Notes: generated from the sequence alone by a model not told the origin. A stretch of 64,000 nt of DNA from Aureliella helgolandensis (GCF_007752135.1 NZ_CP036298.1:6200859-6264858), one strand, 5' to 3'. Shown: positions 1 through 9,901, counted from the first letter of the stretch. Program-made: numbers and translations.

Positions 1-1
1 T

Positions 2-2224
2 CTGCTCTTGAGAGCGATCGCGCACACCGACGTAGATATTGCGATGCCGCCGAAACAGGATCGCCTGAGTGATACGATTGTAGGTGACTTTAGAAAGTGG
101 ATCGAACTCGGCGCAGTAGTTCCCGAGCGGGAGGTGAACGACGTACAGGGGCGCGAAAAGACACAGGCTCACTGGGCGCTACAACCGATTTGCAAAGCAA
201 AAATCCCCGATCTGCGAGGTTCAACTTGGGCCAAGAAGCCAGTAGACGCTTTTATCCTAGCCGGCCTGGAGGCGCAGGGGCTGGAGCCTTCGGCCGACGC
301 ACCTGTCAACGTGTTGCTCAGACGTTTGCACTTTGATGTTGTAGGTCTACCACCTTCCCCGGCTGACATTCTTCGCTTCACCGCGCTCGTCGCAGCGGAG
401 GGGATGGATCTTGCAGTGGCGCAAGAGGTCGATCGCTTGCTGGAGACGCAAGAGTTTGGCGAGCGTTGGGGTCGCCATTGGTTGGACGTTGCTCGGTTTG
501 CCGAGTCCAGTGGAAAAGCAGCGAATATTTCCTTCCCTTACGCCTGGCGTTTCCGGGACTATGTCTTCGATTGCTTTAACGACGACCTTCCATTCGATCG
601 TTTTATACTTGAACAAATCGCTGGCGATCTTTTGCCCTATGAAAGCGACCAACAGCGTGCCCGCTTACTGATTGCCACAGGATTTCTTGCGATCGGGGTG
701 AAAAATTTAGACGAGATGAGTGCTCCTCAGTTTCGAGCGGATGTCATTGACGAGCAGATTGACACGGTAACTCGGGCGTTCACGGGATCTTCGGTCGCTT
801 GTGCGCGATGCCACGATCACAAGTTTGAATCGTACACGATGGAGGACTACTACGCGCTGGCCGGTATTTTCTCCAGCACCAAGACCTTGTTCGGGACGTG
901 GGTGGCTCCGTCAAACAGAGTCGGAGGAGATCCTCTCCCGCTGCCGATCGGCCGCGAACCAATCGTTTTGCACAAGTCGATTTCGGCCGAGCGAGTTGCA
1001 TCCCTGAAAGCAGAGAAAGAATCGCTATTGCGGGAAAGGGAAGATTTCCAAGCGATGAACATGGGGGCGATGATGATGAGCGAGGGGAAAGAAAAAGTCC
1101 CCAAGAAGGAATTCACACTCCGCGACGCTCTGCGAATTTTCTGGCGAGTTGGGGCAATCGACGGACAGTTGGAAAAGGTTGATGCCAACGGAAACGCAAT
1201 CCCACTCGCAATGGGAGTGCTCGATGACGAGACAATTACCGACGCGACGCTGCTGTTGCAAGGCGACATCAAACAACCCAATATTGACGTTCCACGAGGT
1301 GTTCCCTTTTTTGATGCGATGGATGAAGCACACCAACGTTTGCAATTCCCCGCCGATCAGAGCGGACGACTGGAGTTGGCGCAATGGTTGACCCACGCAA
1401 CACACCCATTGACCGCACGCGTCTACGTCAACCGTGTATGGAAGCACCTGATGGGCGAAGGCATTGTACGGACCGTAGATGACTTCGGAACGACCGGCGA
1501 AGCCCCGAGTCATCCGGACTTGCTCGACTACTTGGCAACGCGGTTCGTTGAAGACGGGTGGTCCACCAAGCGATTGGTTCGACACCTCCTATTGTCGCGA
1601 ACCTATCGGCAGTCTTCGGAACACCGTGAAGCCGCGTTCCTTGCCGATCCCGACAATCGACTTTTGTGGCGTCAATCGAAGCGGAGGCTCGAAGCGGAGG
1701 CGATGCGCGATGCGATGCTGGCAGTTTCCGGGGAGATCGATCTTCAACGACCGATCGGCTCTTTGGTTGGAAGAGTTATCGGTGATCGACCGATCTCACT
1801 GATTGGTCTCGACAAACGTCTTCCGCCAGATCTCGACGGTACCGTTCACCGTTCGGTCTACTTGCCTGTCATTCGCGATCGCATGCCAGATATCCTCGAT
1901 CTGTTCGATGTCGCTAATCCCGACTTCGTTTCGGGCGCACGCGAGGCAACGTCCACTCCCCTGCAGTCGCTTTACTTGATGAACAGCCCATTTGTTCGCG
2001 ACCGCGCCGCAGCGATGAAAAAGAGATTGCAGGCCGAAGCCGATACGACTGAAGAGCGGCTACGATTGGCATTCGAGTATTGCTACGCGCGCCCGCCCTT
2101 TGCCGATGAATCCCAAAGACTTTCCGAGTTTCTGAACAGTACAGCACGGGAAGAGGCTGAATTGGCATGGGTGGATGTTTGCCATTCGCTGTTGGTAACT
2201 GCGGAGTTCCGTAACCTTGATTGA
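2..2224 (+). CDS. PSD1-type cytochrome protein (DUF1549/DUF1553), 5' end outside window
   Basis: Partial gene: the reading frame is open from base 2, and its first visible residues (IAHTDVDIAMPPK) are the end of a PSCyt1 (c-type cytochrome) domain, so the signal peptide and first CxxCH lie upstream. Next come a DUF1549 region (about residues 75-290 of the visible part) containing the family hallmark CARCHDHK near residue 267, and a C-terminal DUF1553 region (about 480-700) with the TGEAPSHPDLLDYLA block. In planctomycetes such proteins are exported and paired with a DUF1501 gene; a role in oxidative breakdown of polysaccharide or other organic matter has been suggested, but the biochemistry is unproven. 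The DUF1501 gene follows 80 bp downstream on the same strand, forming a two-gene cassette. Confidence 0.93.
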   Translation: MLLRAIAHTDVDIAMPPKQDRLSDTIVGDFRKWIELGAVVPEREVNDVQGREKTQAHWALQPICKAKIPDLRGSTWAKKPVDAFILAGLEAQGLEPSADAPVNVLLRRLHFDVVGLPPSPADILRFTALVAAEGMDLAVAQEVDRLLETQEFGERWGRHWLDVARFAESSGKAANISFPYAWRFRDYVFDCFNDDLPFDRFILEQIAGDLLPYESDQQRARLLIATGFLAIGVKNLDEMSAPQFRADVIDEQIDTVTRAFTGSSVACARCHDHKFESYTMEDYYALAGIFSSTKTLFGTWVAPSNRVGGDPLPLPIGREPIVLHKSISAERVASLKAEKESLLREREDFQAMNMGAMMMSEGKEKVPKKEFTLRDALRIFWRVGAIDGQLEKVDANGNAIPLAMGVLDDETITDATLLLQGDIKQPNIDVPRGVPFFDAMDEAHQRLQFPADQSGRLELAQWLTHATHPLTARVYVNRVWKHLMGEGIVRTVDDFGTTGEAPSHPDLLDYLATRFVEDGWSTKRLVRHLLLSRTYRQSSEHREAAFLADPDNRLLWRQSKRRLEAEAMRDAMLAVSGEIDLQRPIGSLVGRVIGDRPISLIGLDKRLPPDLDGTVHRSVYLPVIRDRMPDILDLFDVANPDFVSGAREATSTPLQSLYLMNSPFVRDRAAAMKKRLQAEADTTEERLRLAFEYCYARPPFADESQRLSEFLNSTAREEAELAWVDVCHSLLVTAEFRNLD

Positions 2225-2304
2225 AGTATAGACCAATGGGCAGGGGGACACGTTCCCAGCTCCACCTTCACCTCCATCAGACAGCTTTCTGCCACGGAAA
2301 TAGC

Positions 2305-3726
2305 ATGATGACATCCTTCTCACGACGAACGGCTCTCCAATCGCTTGCTTCTGGGTTTGGGTACCTCGCCTTTTCAGGACTTGCTCACGAATCGAGTGCA
2401 CGCGAGCAGGAGGGTGCTTTCGACCTTTCGCCTAAGACGCCGCATTTCCCCGCGCGGGCCAAGCGAGTGATTTTCCTCTGCATGGAGGGGGGGCCTTCGC
2501 ATGTCGATCTGTTCGATTACAAGCCGGCTCTTGCCACGCGAAACGGCGAGAGTCTGCATAGCAAGCAAGATGGCGGGTTGCGACTCCTGGGTTCACCGTT
2601 TCGTTTTCAACAACAGGGCGAATCTGGAAATTGGTTTTCCGAGTTGACGCCCCATTTGGCAAAACACGCCGACGACCTGTGTTTCATTCACAGCATGCAC
2701 ACCGATCTTCCGAACCATTCGCAGGCATTCCTGCAACTCCACACCGGCAGTTTTCAGTTTACTCGACCTTCGTTGGGCGCATGGACTCTGTATGGGCTCG
2801 GCACACTGAATAACAATCTCCCTGGATTCGTCACCATAAATCCTCCCTCAGGAAATGGCGGAGCGAAGAACTACGGCAGCGCGTTCATGCCCTCGATCTG
2901 CCAAGGTACCAAGATCGGAACCAATCAGATTCCCGACTTCTATGCCAAGTTCATGGGTATCGACAAAGAACCGGGGCCCCCCCTGAAATGGGTCGGCAAC
3001 TCGTTTCAGACTCGGCAACGCCAACGTCAACAACTCGATTTGATCCGTGATCTAAATACCAGCAAGCTACGCCGCGACTCACAGCATCAAGAGATTGAAG
3101 GCGCGATCAATTCCTTTGAGCTCGCGTTTCGGATGCAAGGGGAACTCCCTGAGCTTTTGGATCTGAGCGATGAAACGTCGGACATGTTGCAGCAATACGG
3201 CATTGGAAACGGCCAGCCAACCGATCGCTTTGGACGCCAATGCCTGCTGGCCCGACGCCTCGCCGAAGCGGGCGTTCGATTCATTGAAATCACCGCTCCC
3301 ACGAGTTGGGATCACCACTTCAACCTACGTCAGGTGTTAGGCGAGAGTTGTCTAGCGACGGACCAACCTATCGCAGCATTGCTGCAAGACTTGAAAGGCC
3401 GTGGCATGCTGCAAGACACCCTCGTTGTGTGGGCGGGGGAATTCGGCCGTACACCGTACGCACAAAGCGGCAGCGGACGTGATCACAACAATTTGGGTTA
3501 CACGATCTGGATGGCGGGCGGAGGAGTCAAGGGTGGATTCAAGTATGGTGCGACCGACGAGATTGGTCATAAAGCCGTCGAGAACAAGTGCCACCTACAT
3601 GACTTGCACGCTACGCTACTGCATCTTCTCGGCTTCGACCATCGAAAGCTGACCTACTCCCATGCGGGGCGTTCTTTCCGATTGACCAATGTCTTTGGGA
3701 ACGTTGTCGAGGAGATCCTGTCCTAA
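2305..3726 (+). CDS. DUF1501 protein, Tat-exported
   Basis: A 473-residue DUF1501 protein, a family within the alkaline phosphatase/sulfatase-like fold. The ATG at 2305 was chosen because it opens a Tat-like leader (FSRRTALQSLASGFGYLAF); a TTG at 2221 would add 28 implausible residues. Family blocks seen: FLCMEGGPSHVDLFDYKP near the N-terminus, GRQCLLARRLAEAGVRFIE in the middle, and the C-terminal GEFGRTP, SGRDHNNLGY, WMAGGGVKGG, HDLHATLLHLLGFDH series. The Asp/His residues in these blocks are candidate metal ligands. It is the second gene of the cassette opened by the upstream PSD1 gene. The substrate is unknown for the whole family. Confidence 0.92.
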   Translation: MMTSFSRRTALQSLASGFGYLAFSGLAHESSAREQEGAFDLSPKTPHFPARAKRVIFLCMEGGPSHVDLFDYKPALATRNGESLHSKQDGGLRLLGSPFRFQQQGESGNWFSELTPHLAKHADDLCFIHSMHTDLPNHSQAFLQLHTGSFQFTRPSLGAWTLYGLGTLNNNLPGFVTINPPSGNGGAKNYGSAFMPSICQGTKIGTNQIPDFYAKFMGIDKEPGPPLKWVGNSFQTRQRQRQQLDLIRDLNTSKLRRDSQHQEIEGAINSFELAFRMQGELPELLDLSDETSDMLQQYGIGNGQPTDRFGRQCLLARRLAEAGVRFIEITAPTSWDHHFNLRQVLGESCLATDQPIAALLQDLKGRGMLQDTLVVWAGEFGRTPYAQSGSGRDHNNLGYTIWMAGGGVKGGFKYGATDEIGHKAVENKCHLHDLHATLLHLLGFDHRKLTYSHAGRSFRLTNVFGNVVEEILS

Positions 3727-4298
3727 TCCATCAACAATAAGCCCCCATCCACCAGAACGCTCTAGGCCGGTCTGGCTTGCAAGAGAAAAAATCGCGTGGT
3801 GAGCGCGGGAGCTCCCAGGCCCTGCACGTGGAAAGTTCAGCTTCCACACACAGGTATTGAAAGCGAACGCATCCCAAGCGAAACGGCAGCGAAGCTCAAG
3901 GTGCTGGTGAACGTCAAAATGGATTGCAGCAACCCACGACAGAGTTTGCTCGCCCCTCACGGCCGCTTGAGCGTGTCCAGGAAGCGTTTCGTGCGGGTTG
4001 CTGGCTAGCGCGAAATTCAAGACCGTATTCATTGATGCGCTATCTAAACGGTCTTCGCTAATGCAAATCCGCGCGCTGAACCGAACGAAGACTTTGAGCT
4101 TGTCCCTGCTGCACTAATGCTCGCGCACGCTCGGACCGGTGGTGCTGTGTTGGGCGACTCTATCACCTAGCCGCCAAGGTTTGCCGGCCCTGCTTGGGCA
4201 TTCGCCCGGCGAGTGGAGAGGCGGGCGAGTGGAGAGGAGGCGAGTGGAGAGGAGGCGAGTGGAGAGGCGGGCAGGGGAGCGGGAGCACGCGAATTGCG
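3727..4298. other. Intergenic region between convergent DUF1501 genes
   Basis: No convincing gene. The stretch separates two tail-to-tail DUF1501 genes. Short open frames on both strands lack family blocks and a clear ribosome binding site. The only structure noted is the G-rich tandem repeat near 4208-4285. Confidence 0.6.
4208..4285 (+). repeat. G-rich 15/16-bp tandem repeat
   Basis: Four copies of GGCGAGTGGAGAGG start at 4208, 4224, 4239 and 4254 (spacing 16, 15, 15 bp). A decayed fifth copy begins at 4270 (GGCAGGGGAGCGGG). The strand is strongly purine-biased. It sits 14 bp beyond the 3' end of the minus-strand DUF1501 gene. No function is evident; replication slippage could produce it. 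Confidence 0.85.
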
Positions 4299-5690
4299 TT
4301 ACGCGATGACATCGTGGACGACCTGCCCCGAGAGGTCTGTCAAGCGGTAATCACGGCCCGCATACCGATACGTCAGGCGTTCGTGGTCAAAGCCCAACAA
4401 GTGCAGCATGGTAGCGTGCAGGTCATGGACCGACACCGGATTCTCGACGGCTTTGAAACCAAACTCATCGGTTGCGCCGTAGATCGTGCCGCCTTTGACG
4501 CCTCCTCCCGCCATCCACAGCGAAAATCCCCAGTGGTTATGATCGCGGCCTTGGCTGGCTCCCGATCCATTCTGCCCCATTTCAACCGAAGGTGTGCGTC
4601 CAAACTCGCCACTGCATAAGATCAATGTCTTGCTGAGCAGGCCACGTTGTTTCAAATCTTTGATCAAGCCCGCAATCCCTTGATCGCACTGATTGGCGAC
4701 ATGGCGGTGGGCGTCTTTGATGTTGTCATGGCTATCCCATGGCTGGCCAGCACCGTGCCAGACTTGCACATAACGCACGCCGCGTTCGACCAACCGCCGA
4801 GCGAGTAACAGTTGACGATTCTGGGTTCCTTCGCCATACAGTTTCAAGATGTGTTCCGACTCCTGACTGGTATCGAAAGCGTCGGTGGCTTCCATTTGCA
4901 TCCGGTAGGCCAAGTCAAACGACTGAATCCTTGCTTCGAGATCTGCTTCTTCGGGACGTTGTGCCAAGTGCTTGGCATTTAAAGCCTGCAGGATTTGCAG
5001 TTGCGCTAATTGCTCCGATTTCGAAAGTCGCTCGTTACGAATGTGACGAATCAACTGGGTTGGATCGGAGTGGGCGGTGTCCACCAGCGTGCCTTGGTAG
5101 CTACCAGGCAGGAAGGCGGAACGCCAGTTGCCAGCACCGGCCACCGGTAGCCCTCCAGGACACAGTGCGACAAAGCCGGGAAGGTTTTGATTCTCGGTTC
5201 CCATGCCCCAGGTTAACCAGGATCCGAAACTGGGCCGCACCAACCTGGAATGGCCGGTATTCATCAACATCAGCATCATTTCATGGCTGGGCAATTCGGC
5301 GTACATCGAACGAATCACCGCCAAGTCGTCTGCGCATTCAGCCACCCTGGGGAACAAGTCACTGATCGGCATCCCGCATTCACCGTGCTGCTTGAATTTA
5401 AACGGCGAGGGCAGAGCTACCCCCGTCTTGCGTTCGGTCTGCAGGTTGTCGAACGGCAACATCTGACCGGCGCGACGGGTCAATTCCGGCTTGGGGTCGA
5501 AGGTATCCACCTGCGACATACCGCCGTTCAGAAAGATGTGAATCACATGCTCGGCGCGGGCGGGAAAGTGTGTTGGAGGACCGGCGGTTGCCGATTGAGC
5601 GGTCAACATATCGGTTAGCGCCAGTGAACCGACGCCCAAACCACAGCGGCGAAGGAACTGCCGACGAGGGGTAGAAAGGGAAGTATCCAT
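4299..5690 (-). CDS. DUF1501 protein, Tat-exported
   Basis: A 463-residue DUF1501 protein. The N-terminus TPRRQFLRRCGLGVGSLALT is a Tat-type leader with a twin arginine, and the ATG at 5690 is the only sensible start. Conserved blocks are FLNGGMSQVDTFDPKPEL, RQLLLARRLVERGVRYVQV, GEFGRTPSVE, QGRDHNHWGFSLWMAGGG, GATDEFGFKAVENPV and HDLHATMLHLLGFDHERL. It lies 64 bp downstream of the PSD1 gene on the same strand and is presumably cotranscribed with it. It is a divergent paralogue of the protein at 2305-3726. Enzymatic role unknown; exported hydrolase-like fold inferred from family membership. Confidence 0.92.
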   Translation of the reverse strand: MDTSLSTPRRQFLRRCGLGVGSLALTDMLTAQSATAGPPTHFPARAEHVIHIFLNGGMSQVDTFDPKPELTRRAGQMLPFDNLQTERKTGVALPSPFKFKQHGECGMPISDLFPRVAECADDLAVIRSMYAELPSHEMMLMLMNTGHSRLVRPSFGSWLTWGMGTENQNLPGFVALCPGGLPVAGAGNWRSAFLPGSYQGTLVDTAHSDPTQLIRHIRNERLSKSEQLAQLQILQALNAKHLAQRPEEADLEARIQSFDLAYRMQMEATDAFDTSQESEHILKLYGEGTQNRQLLLARRLVERGVRYVQVWHGAGQPWDSHDNIKDAHRHVANQCDQGIAGLIKDLKQRGLLSKTLILCSGEFGRTPSVEMGQNGSGASQGRDHNHWGFSLWMAGGGVKGGTIYGATDEFGFKAVENPVSVHDLHATMLHLLGFDHERLTYRYAGRDYRLTDLSGQVVHDVIA

Positions 5691-5754
5691 GATGATTATG
5701 CTCGTTTAAGGATCGAGGCGTTGCGGATGAGCCATTGCACTATTGGTAGGCCTG

Positions 5755-8622
5755 TCAATCCAAGAAAATAAACTCATTGGACGCAAGCATGGCATGTGCC
5801 AGTTGTGCCCAGCGATCGGTTGCAGTAGCAGTTTCGGCAGACGCTTCGATCGCAGCACCAGTGGGCTGCGGACGCGCGACAAAGGCGAGTGCCAGGTCAC
5901 ATTCTTCTTGATCGGGCTGCCGCAAATAGATCCGTCGGTAAAGCCATTCCACTCGATCTGCATCCGCGGCCGCCGCCTCAACAGCCAGCTTGGCCACCTC
6001 AGCAGCCCGATCCTGAATGAAGGAGGAATTCAGAGCGTACAGCGTTTGCTGCGGTACCGTAGTATCGGGACGTTTGACAGTACAGGATGTCGGGTCCGCG
6101 CCGTCAAACGTACTGGACAAACCGGAAATGATGTCGCGATTGATAAATGCGTACACGCTACGGCGCGGAACCACCGGCTCGGTTTCCAGATCGAACGGTC
6201 GACCGCCGATGGTCGTCGTGTCCAGCTCGCCCGAAACGGCCAGCATGGCGTCGCGCATCGATTCCATTTCCAAACGCCTACGCGGCATCCGCCACAGCAA
6301 GCGGTTCTCCGGATCGCGCCCGCGAGCGGCGGGATCCTCGACAGAAGCTTGTTGGTACACGCTCGACAGCATGATGCGACGGTGCATTTTCTTAATCGAC
6401 CAACCGTCGTCGGCAAACACGCTGGCCAAGTAATCCAGCAACTGTGGATGCGTGGGTGGCGTACCGCGCGTCCCGAGGTCATCGGGCGTGCGCACCAGCC
6501 CCAAGCCGAAGTGGTGCCGCCAAATCCAGTTCACGATTACGCGACGCGTCAGCGGATTTTCGGGGGCGATGGTGGCCTCAGCCAAGCCGCGGCGACGCTG
6601 TCCAGCAGCAAATGGCGTTGCGTCGTACGGAGCCACAGCCGTCAAAAATCTCGCTTCAACTCGTTCGCCAGGGCTGAGCGGGTTTCCGCGAAGGAACACG
6701 CGATACTCGGGAGGCGTCTCGGCTTCGGCCAGCACCATTCCACGAGGCGGGGAGCCGGGTGAATTCAAGTGCAATGCGTGAATGGTGCCGCGTTTGCTCG
6801 ACATATTATCCGACACAGTGCGGTTCAGGAGCTTAGCGGCCAACTCATCAGGTACAGCAGTCGGGGTACCAGTTTCATACAAGTGCCGGCGCAGCTGTTG
6901 GTGAATTGCACTGTTAATCTCGGAGTGCCGCGGATCTTCGTCAGTGACAATCTCCGCTGCTGGCACAGCTTCTAACGATGCTGCGTGCAACGCTTGTAAC
7001 CACCCCAGGTGTACATCGCTAAAGAGTTTGCCGTAGGCCTCGGCCAATTCAATTAGCGATGCTGGCTTGGCTTCGTCCAATGCGCTGAGAACTCTCGGGT
7101 TCCACTTCGGTGCCTCCACGCCCAGATGGTGTGTGGCACTGAAGTTCGCCGGATCACCATTCTCTTCTTTCAGAGTAAGCACCAACTGCTCACAAGCCGC
7201 CTGGAACTGGTCGGGAGGGGTATTCTGCAGCCGAGCCCAAGCGAAAAATACGGGATCCTGCTCACCAATGCCACTCAGATAAGTTCGCCAACGATTCAGC
7301 ACGATCGGACGCACGTCGTCGGTGCGGTACGACAAAAACGCCGCAGACACATCCTGCTCAGGAACCCCCTTGGCCAAATCCGTCAAGTACAAGCCAACTT
7401 GGCTACGCAAACGATTTCGCATCACTTCCATCTGATCGCGAGCCATGTCTCGATAGATCGTTTGCCGTTGCTCCAGTTGGCGTTGGTAATCGCGCAATTG
7501 GTCGCTCAACGGTGGTTCGCCCAACACCGGTAATTCTTCTGGCGAATTGCTGCTCGCCAGCGTCGCATAGAGGGCGTAGTAGTCGGTGGTCGGGATTTCG
7601 TCGAACTTGTGATCATGGCAGCGAGCACAGGCGACCGTCACTCCCATCAATCCGCGCGTAACCACGTCGATCTGATCGTCGATCAAATCATGGACACTGC
7701 GAAACTGCATGCCCACCGTCAAAAAACCCAGCGCTGCCAGGGCCGGATCATTGGGCGGCAGGTCTAGTTGGTCGGCAGCCAGCTGTTGCAAGACAAATTC
7801 GTGGTAGGGCAAGTCTTCGTTGAAAGCGCCAATCACATAGTCGCGGTAAGTGTAGGAAAACGGAAACCGCGTGAAGCCGATGGCCGAACCGCCATGCGTG
7901 TCGGCATAGCGAGCGATGTCCAACCAGTGTCTTCCCCAGCGTTCGCCATAGCGAGGCGATTCGAGCAACCGGTCGACAACCTTGGCGAACGCCTCCTCGT
8001 CGGGTGCAGCGTCGCCTACGAACGCATCGACCTCGTCAGGCGTGGGAGGCAGCCCGAGCAAATCGAAATTCGCACGCCGAATCAGCTGCCGGCGATCCAA
8101 TCGTGGCGCAAGGGTCAGTCCGTTTTTATCGAGAGCTGCGACAATAAATCGATCAATATTGGTAGACGCGGCGCCGGCCGGATTGGGCACCTCGGGGCGG
8201 CGAATCGGCTGATACGACCAATGCCCCTCGAACTCCGCCCCCTCCACGATCCAACGACGTAGGATGTCGATTTCCTCCGCCGTAGGCCGCTTTTGCATGT
8301 CTGCAGGCGGCATCTGCATGTCCGGATCCTCGGTCGTCATCCGGAGAATCATTTCGCTGGCGTCGGGATCGCCCGGCAGGATCGCGGATGCCGTACTCTC
8401 GTCAGCGATGTCCAGCCGCAAATCGGCTTGGCGATGCGGTGCGTCCGGGCCGTGGCACTGCACACAGTACTCTGCCAGGATAGGTCGCACATCGGCGCTA
8501 AAGCTGATATCGCCCGCGGTGGCGTGCGATCCAGCAAGGGCAGCCGCCAAGCAGAGTGGAACCGCAATCCGAATTCTCGTGCGTCTATTACGAACTCGGC
8601 CAGTTAACATCGATCGCCTCAT
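5755..8622 (-). CDS. PSD1-type cytochrome protein (PSCyt1-DUF1549-DUF1553)
   Basis: A 955-residue exported protein when started at the ATG at 8622. That start gives a basic n-region, a hydrophobic core (IAVPLCLAAALAG) and likely cleavage near residue 37; GGAAG lies just upstream. An ATG at 8610 with GAGG upstream is almost as good, while the longer frame to 8766 adds 48 non-signal residues. PSCyt1 follows with YCVQCHG (Cys53, Cys56, His57; covalent haem expected). DUF1549 holds FGERWGRHWLD-type sequence (here YGERWGRHWLDIARYADTHG) and CARCHDHKFDEIPTTDYYAL. DUF1553 holds TRGTPPTHPQLLDYLA and MPRRRLEMESMRDAML. It is the first gene of a two-gene cassette with the DUF1501 gene 64 bp downstream. 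Substrate not predictable. Confidence 0.92.
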   Translation of the reverse strand: MRRSMLTGRVRNRRTRIRIAVPLCLAAALAGSHATAGDISFSADVRPILAEYCVQCHGPDAPHRQADLRLDIADESTASAILPGDPDASEMILRMTTEDPDMQMPPADMQKRPTAEEIDILRRWIVEGAEFEGHWSYQPIRRPEVPNPAGAASTNIDRFIVAALDKNGLTLAPRLDRRQLIRRANFDLLGLPPTPDEVDAFVGDAAPDEEAFAKVVDRLLESPRYGERWGRHWLDIARYADTHGGSAIGFTRFPFSYTYRDYVIGAFNEDLPYHEFVLQQLAADQLDLPPNDPALAALGFLTVGMQFRSVHDLIDDQIDVVTRGLMGVTVACARCHDHKFDEIPTTDYYALYATLASSNSPEELPVLGEPPLSDQLRDYQRQLEQRQTIYRDMARDQMEVMRNRLRSQVGLYLTDLAKGVPEQDVSAAFLSYRTDDVRPIVLNRWRTYLSGIGEQDPVFFAWARLQNTPPDQFQAACEQLVLTLKEENGDPANFSATHHLGVEAPKWNPRVLSALDEAKPASLIELAEAYGKLFSDVHLGWLQALHAASLEAVPAAEIVTDEDPRHSEINSAIHQQLRRHLYETGTPTAVPDELAAKLLNRTVSDNMSSKRGTIHALHLNSPGSPPRGMVLAEAETPPEYRVFLRGNPLSPGERVEARFLTAVAPYDATPFAAGQRRRGLAEATIAPENPLTRRVIVNWIWRHHFGLGLVRTPDDLGTRGTPPTHPQLLDYLASVFADDGWSIKKMHRRIMLSSVYQQASVEDPAARGRDPENRLLWRMPRRRLEMESMRDAMLAVSGELDTTTIGGRPFDLETEPVVPRRSVYAFINRDIISGLSSTFDGADPTSCTVKRPDTTVPQQTLYALNSSFIQDRAAEVAKLAVEAAAADADRVEWLYRRIYLRQPDQEECDLALAFVARPQPTGAAIEASAETATATDRWAQLAHAMLASNEFIFLD

Positions 8623-9073
8623 CTTCTTCCAATGCGATAAACGGCGGGGGGCGGCCCTCGCGGGGTTTATCCAAGCGAGGGAGTACGGTAGGGGAGCATT
8701 TGCTGGAGGGACACCAAACGGCCAATTCCCTTTGCTGGAGAAGGGGCAATCGATTCCGCTGGCCACATCAAGGCGATGGATTCGGCAGGCTCGCTGTGGG
8801 AGGTGGGAACTCTATTCTAACATTGATTGAATCCAGCTGCGCACGATATTTTCAAGGCTGCATTTTACGAGCTACGCTTAAAAGCAGCCGACCAACGCTG
8901 CTCGCCAATCCGCACCAAGTGCATTGTCGCTGTCCGTAATGTCGCTGTCCGTAATGCCGCAATGCATTAGCGCTTCAATACCATGTCTCAGACGCGAGAG
9001 GACCCGTAGCACGCTTGCTAGACATCACACCTGCTAGAAACCAAGCTTGCTAGACACCGCATTTGCTGGCGAT
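8623..9073. other. Intergenic region
   Basis: No gene recognised. It lies between the PSD1 start and the collapsed remnant. It holds a perfect 15-bp tandem duplication (GTCGCTGTCCGTAAT at 8926-8940 and 8941-8955) and a degenerate 16-bp periodic repeat at 9013-9072. Confidence 0.6.
9013..9072 (+). repeat. Degenerate 16-bp periodic repeat
   Basis: Units start at 9013, 9029, 9045 and 9061. Units 1 and 3 are GCTTGCTAGACATCAC and GCTTGCTAGACACCGC; units 2 and 4 share only the core TGCTAGA or TGCTGG. The run abuts the 3' end (9074) of the DUF1501 remnant. Function unknown. Confidence 0.6.
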
Positions 9074-9563
9074 CTAAGCCAGCAACCCCTCGATAACCTT
9101 TCCGCCCTGGTTATCGAGCAGGGACATCGCTCGATTGTTCGAATCGAAGTTTAGGCGTTCGGCATCTAGCCCGAACAGATGGAGCAATGTTGCATGATAA
9201 TCGAAATGATTGACCCCATTTCCGACCGCTTTATGGCCTAATTCATCGGTGGCTCCGTAAACATGCCCCTGCTTAAACCCACCGCCCGCGCCCCACATAC
9301 TAAATCCGTAGGTGTTGTGGTCGCGGCCAACGCGCGTCGGTCCCGAGTCGTCCTCGATCACCGCCAGCCTCTTCCCCTTCTCCATGGCATTCACGGCAAG
9401 GAGCTTTAAGGATTGGCCGCACGTCTTCTTCGTACGTAATGCTGGCAGGGACCGCAGGCTGGTTGGACTCAGCGCGTACCGAAAGAGGCAAACCGATCAA
9501 AAAGACTACGGTTAAAATGGAGTGGGAGCGCATCAACGAACTCCTGTTGCACGTCGTGATCAC
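9074..9563 (-). pseudogene. Collapsed PSD1/DUF1501 cassette remnant
   Basis: Two overlapping frames on the minus strand preserve the two ends of a cassette. The 5' part (from 9563) encodes a signal peptide and the start of a PSCyt1 domain (TYEEDVRPILKAPCRECHGEGE). That frame then loses homology and stops at 9300. A second frame, overlapping it and ending at 9074, encodes the DUF1501 C-terminus (VGRDHNTYGFSMWGAGGG, YGATDELGHKAV, HFDYHATLLHLFGLDAERL, KVIEGLLA). The order PSD1 then DUF1501 is that of intact cassettes, so one large deletion with the junction around 9330-9390 explains it. Nothing complete can be made from either part. Confidence 0.85.
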
Positions 9564-9901
9564 AGGCGGGGTGGTGAGCGGATCTACCGCTGGCGGGGCC
9601 CTCAGTGTAACAGAAGTTCAAAGGGGGGTGTCGGTTGCGTGTGGCTCAAGAAACAACTGCGAGGGTGTCCCGAAGGTGCTGACCAGCATGGGGGAGTTGC
9701 ACTTTCCAGGGCACGGTCATGCCTGAGCTACGAGGCGTTCTCAAGACTCCCCACACCGCCAAACCAGGGACGTTGCGGGGTGTCCCTGTGCCAGTTCCTT
9801 GCTGTGCTCAAGTCCCAGCGTTGTGCCCGACATTCAGCATCTGGTCCACAAATTAGAACGATTGAAATTCAGAGATGCGGAAAGAGGGCTACAAGTCAGC
9901 G
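9564..9901. other. Intergenic region
   Basis: No gene recognised between the cassette remnant and the Gfo/Idh/MocA gene. Short overlapping frames show no family resemblance. Confidence 0.6.

Noticed and set aside
5743-6762. 339-residue plus-strand frame opposite the PSD1 gene
   Set aside because: Antisense shadow of a well-conserved PSD1 coding region.
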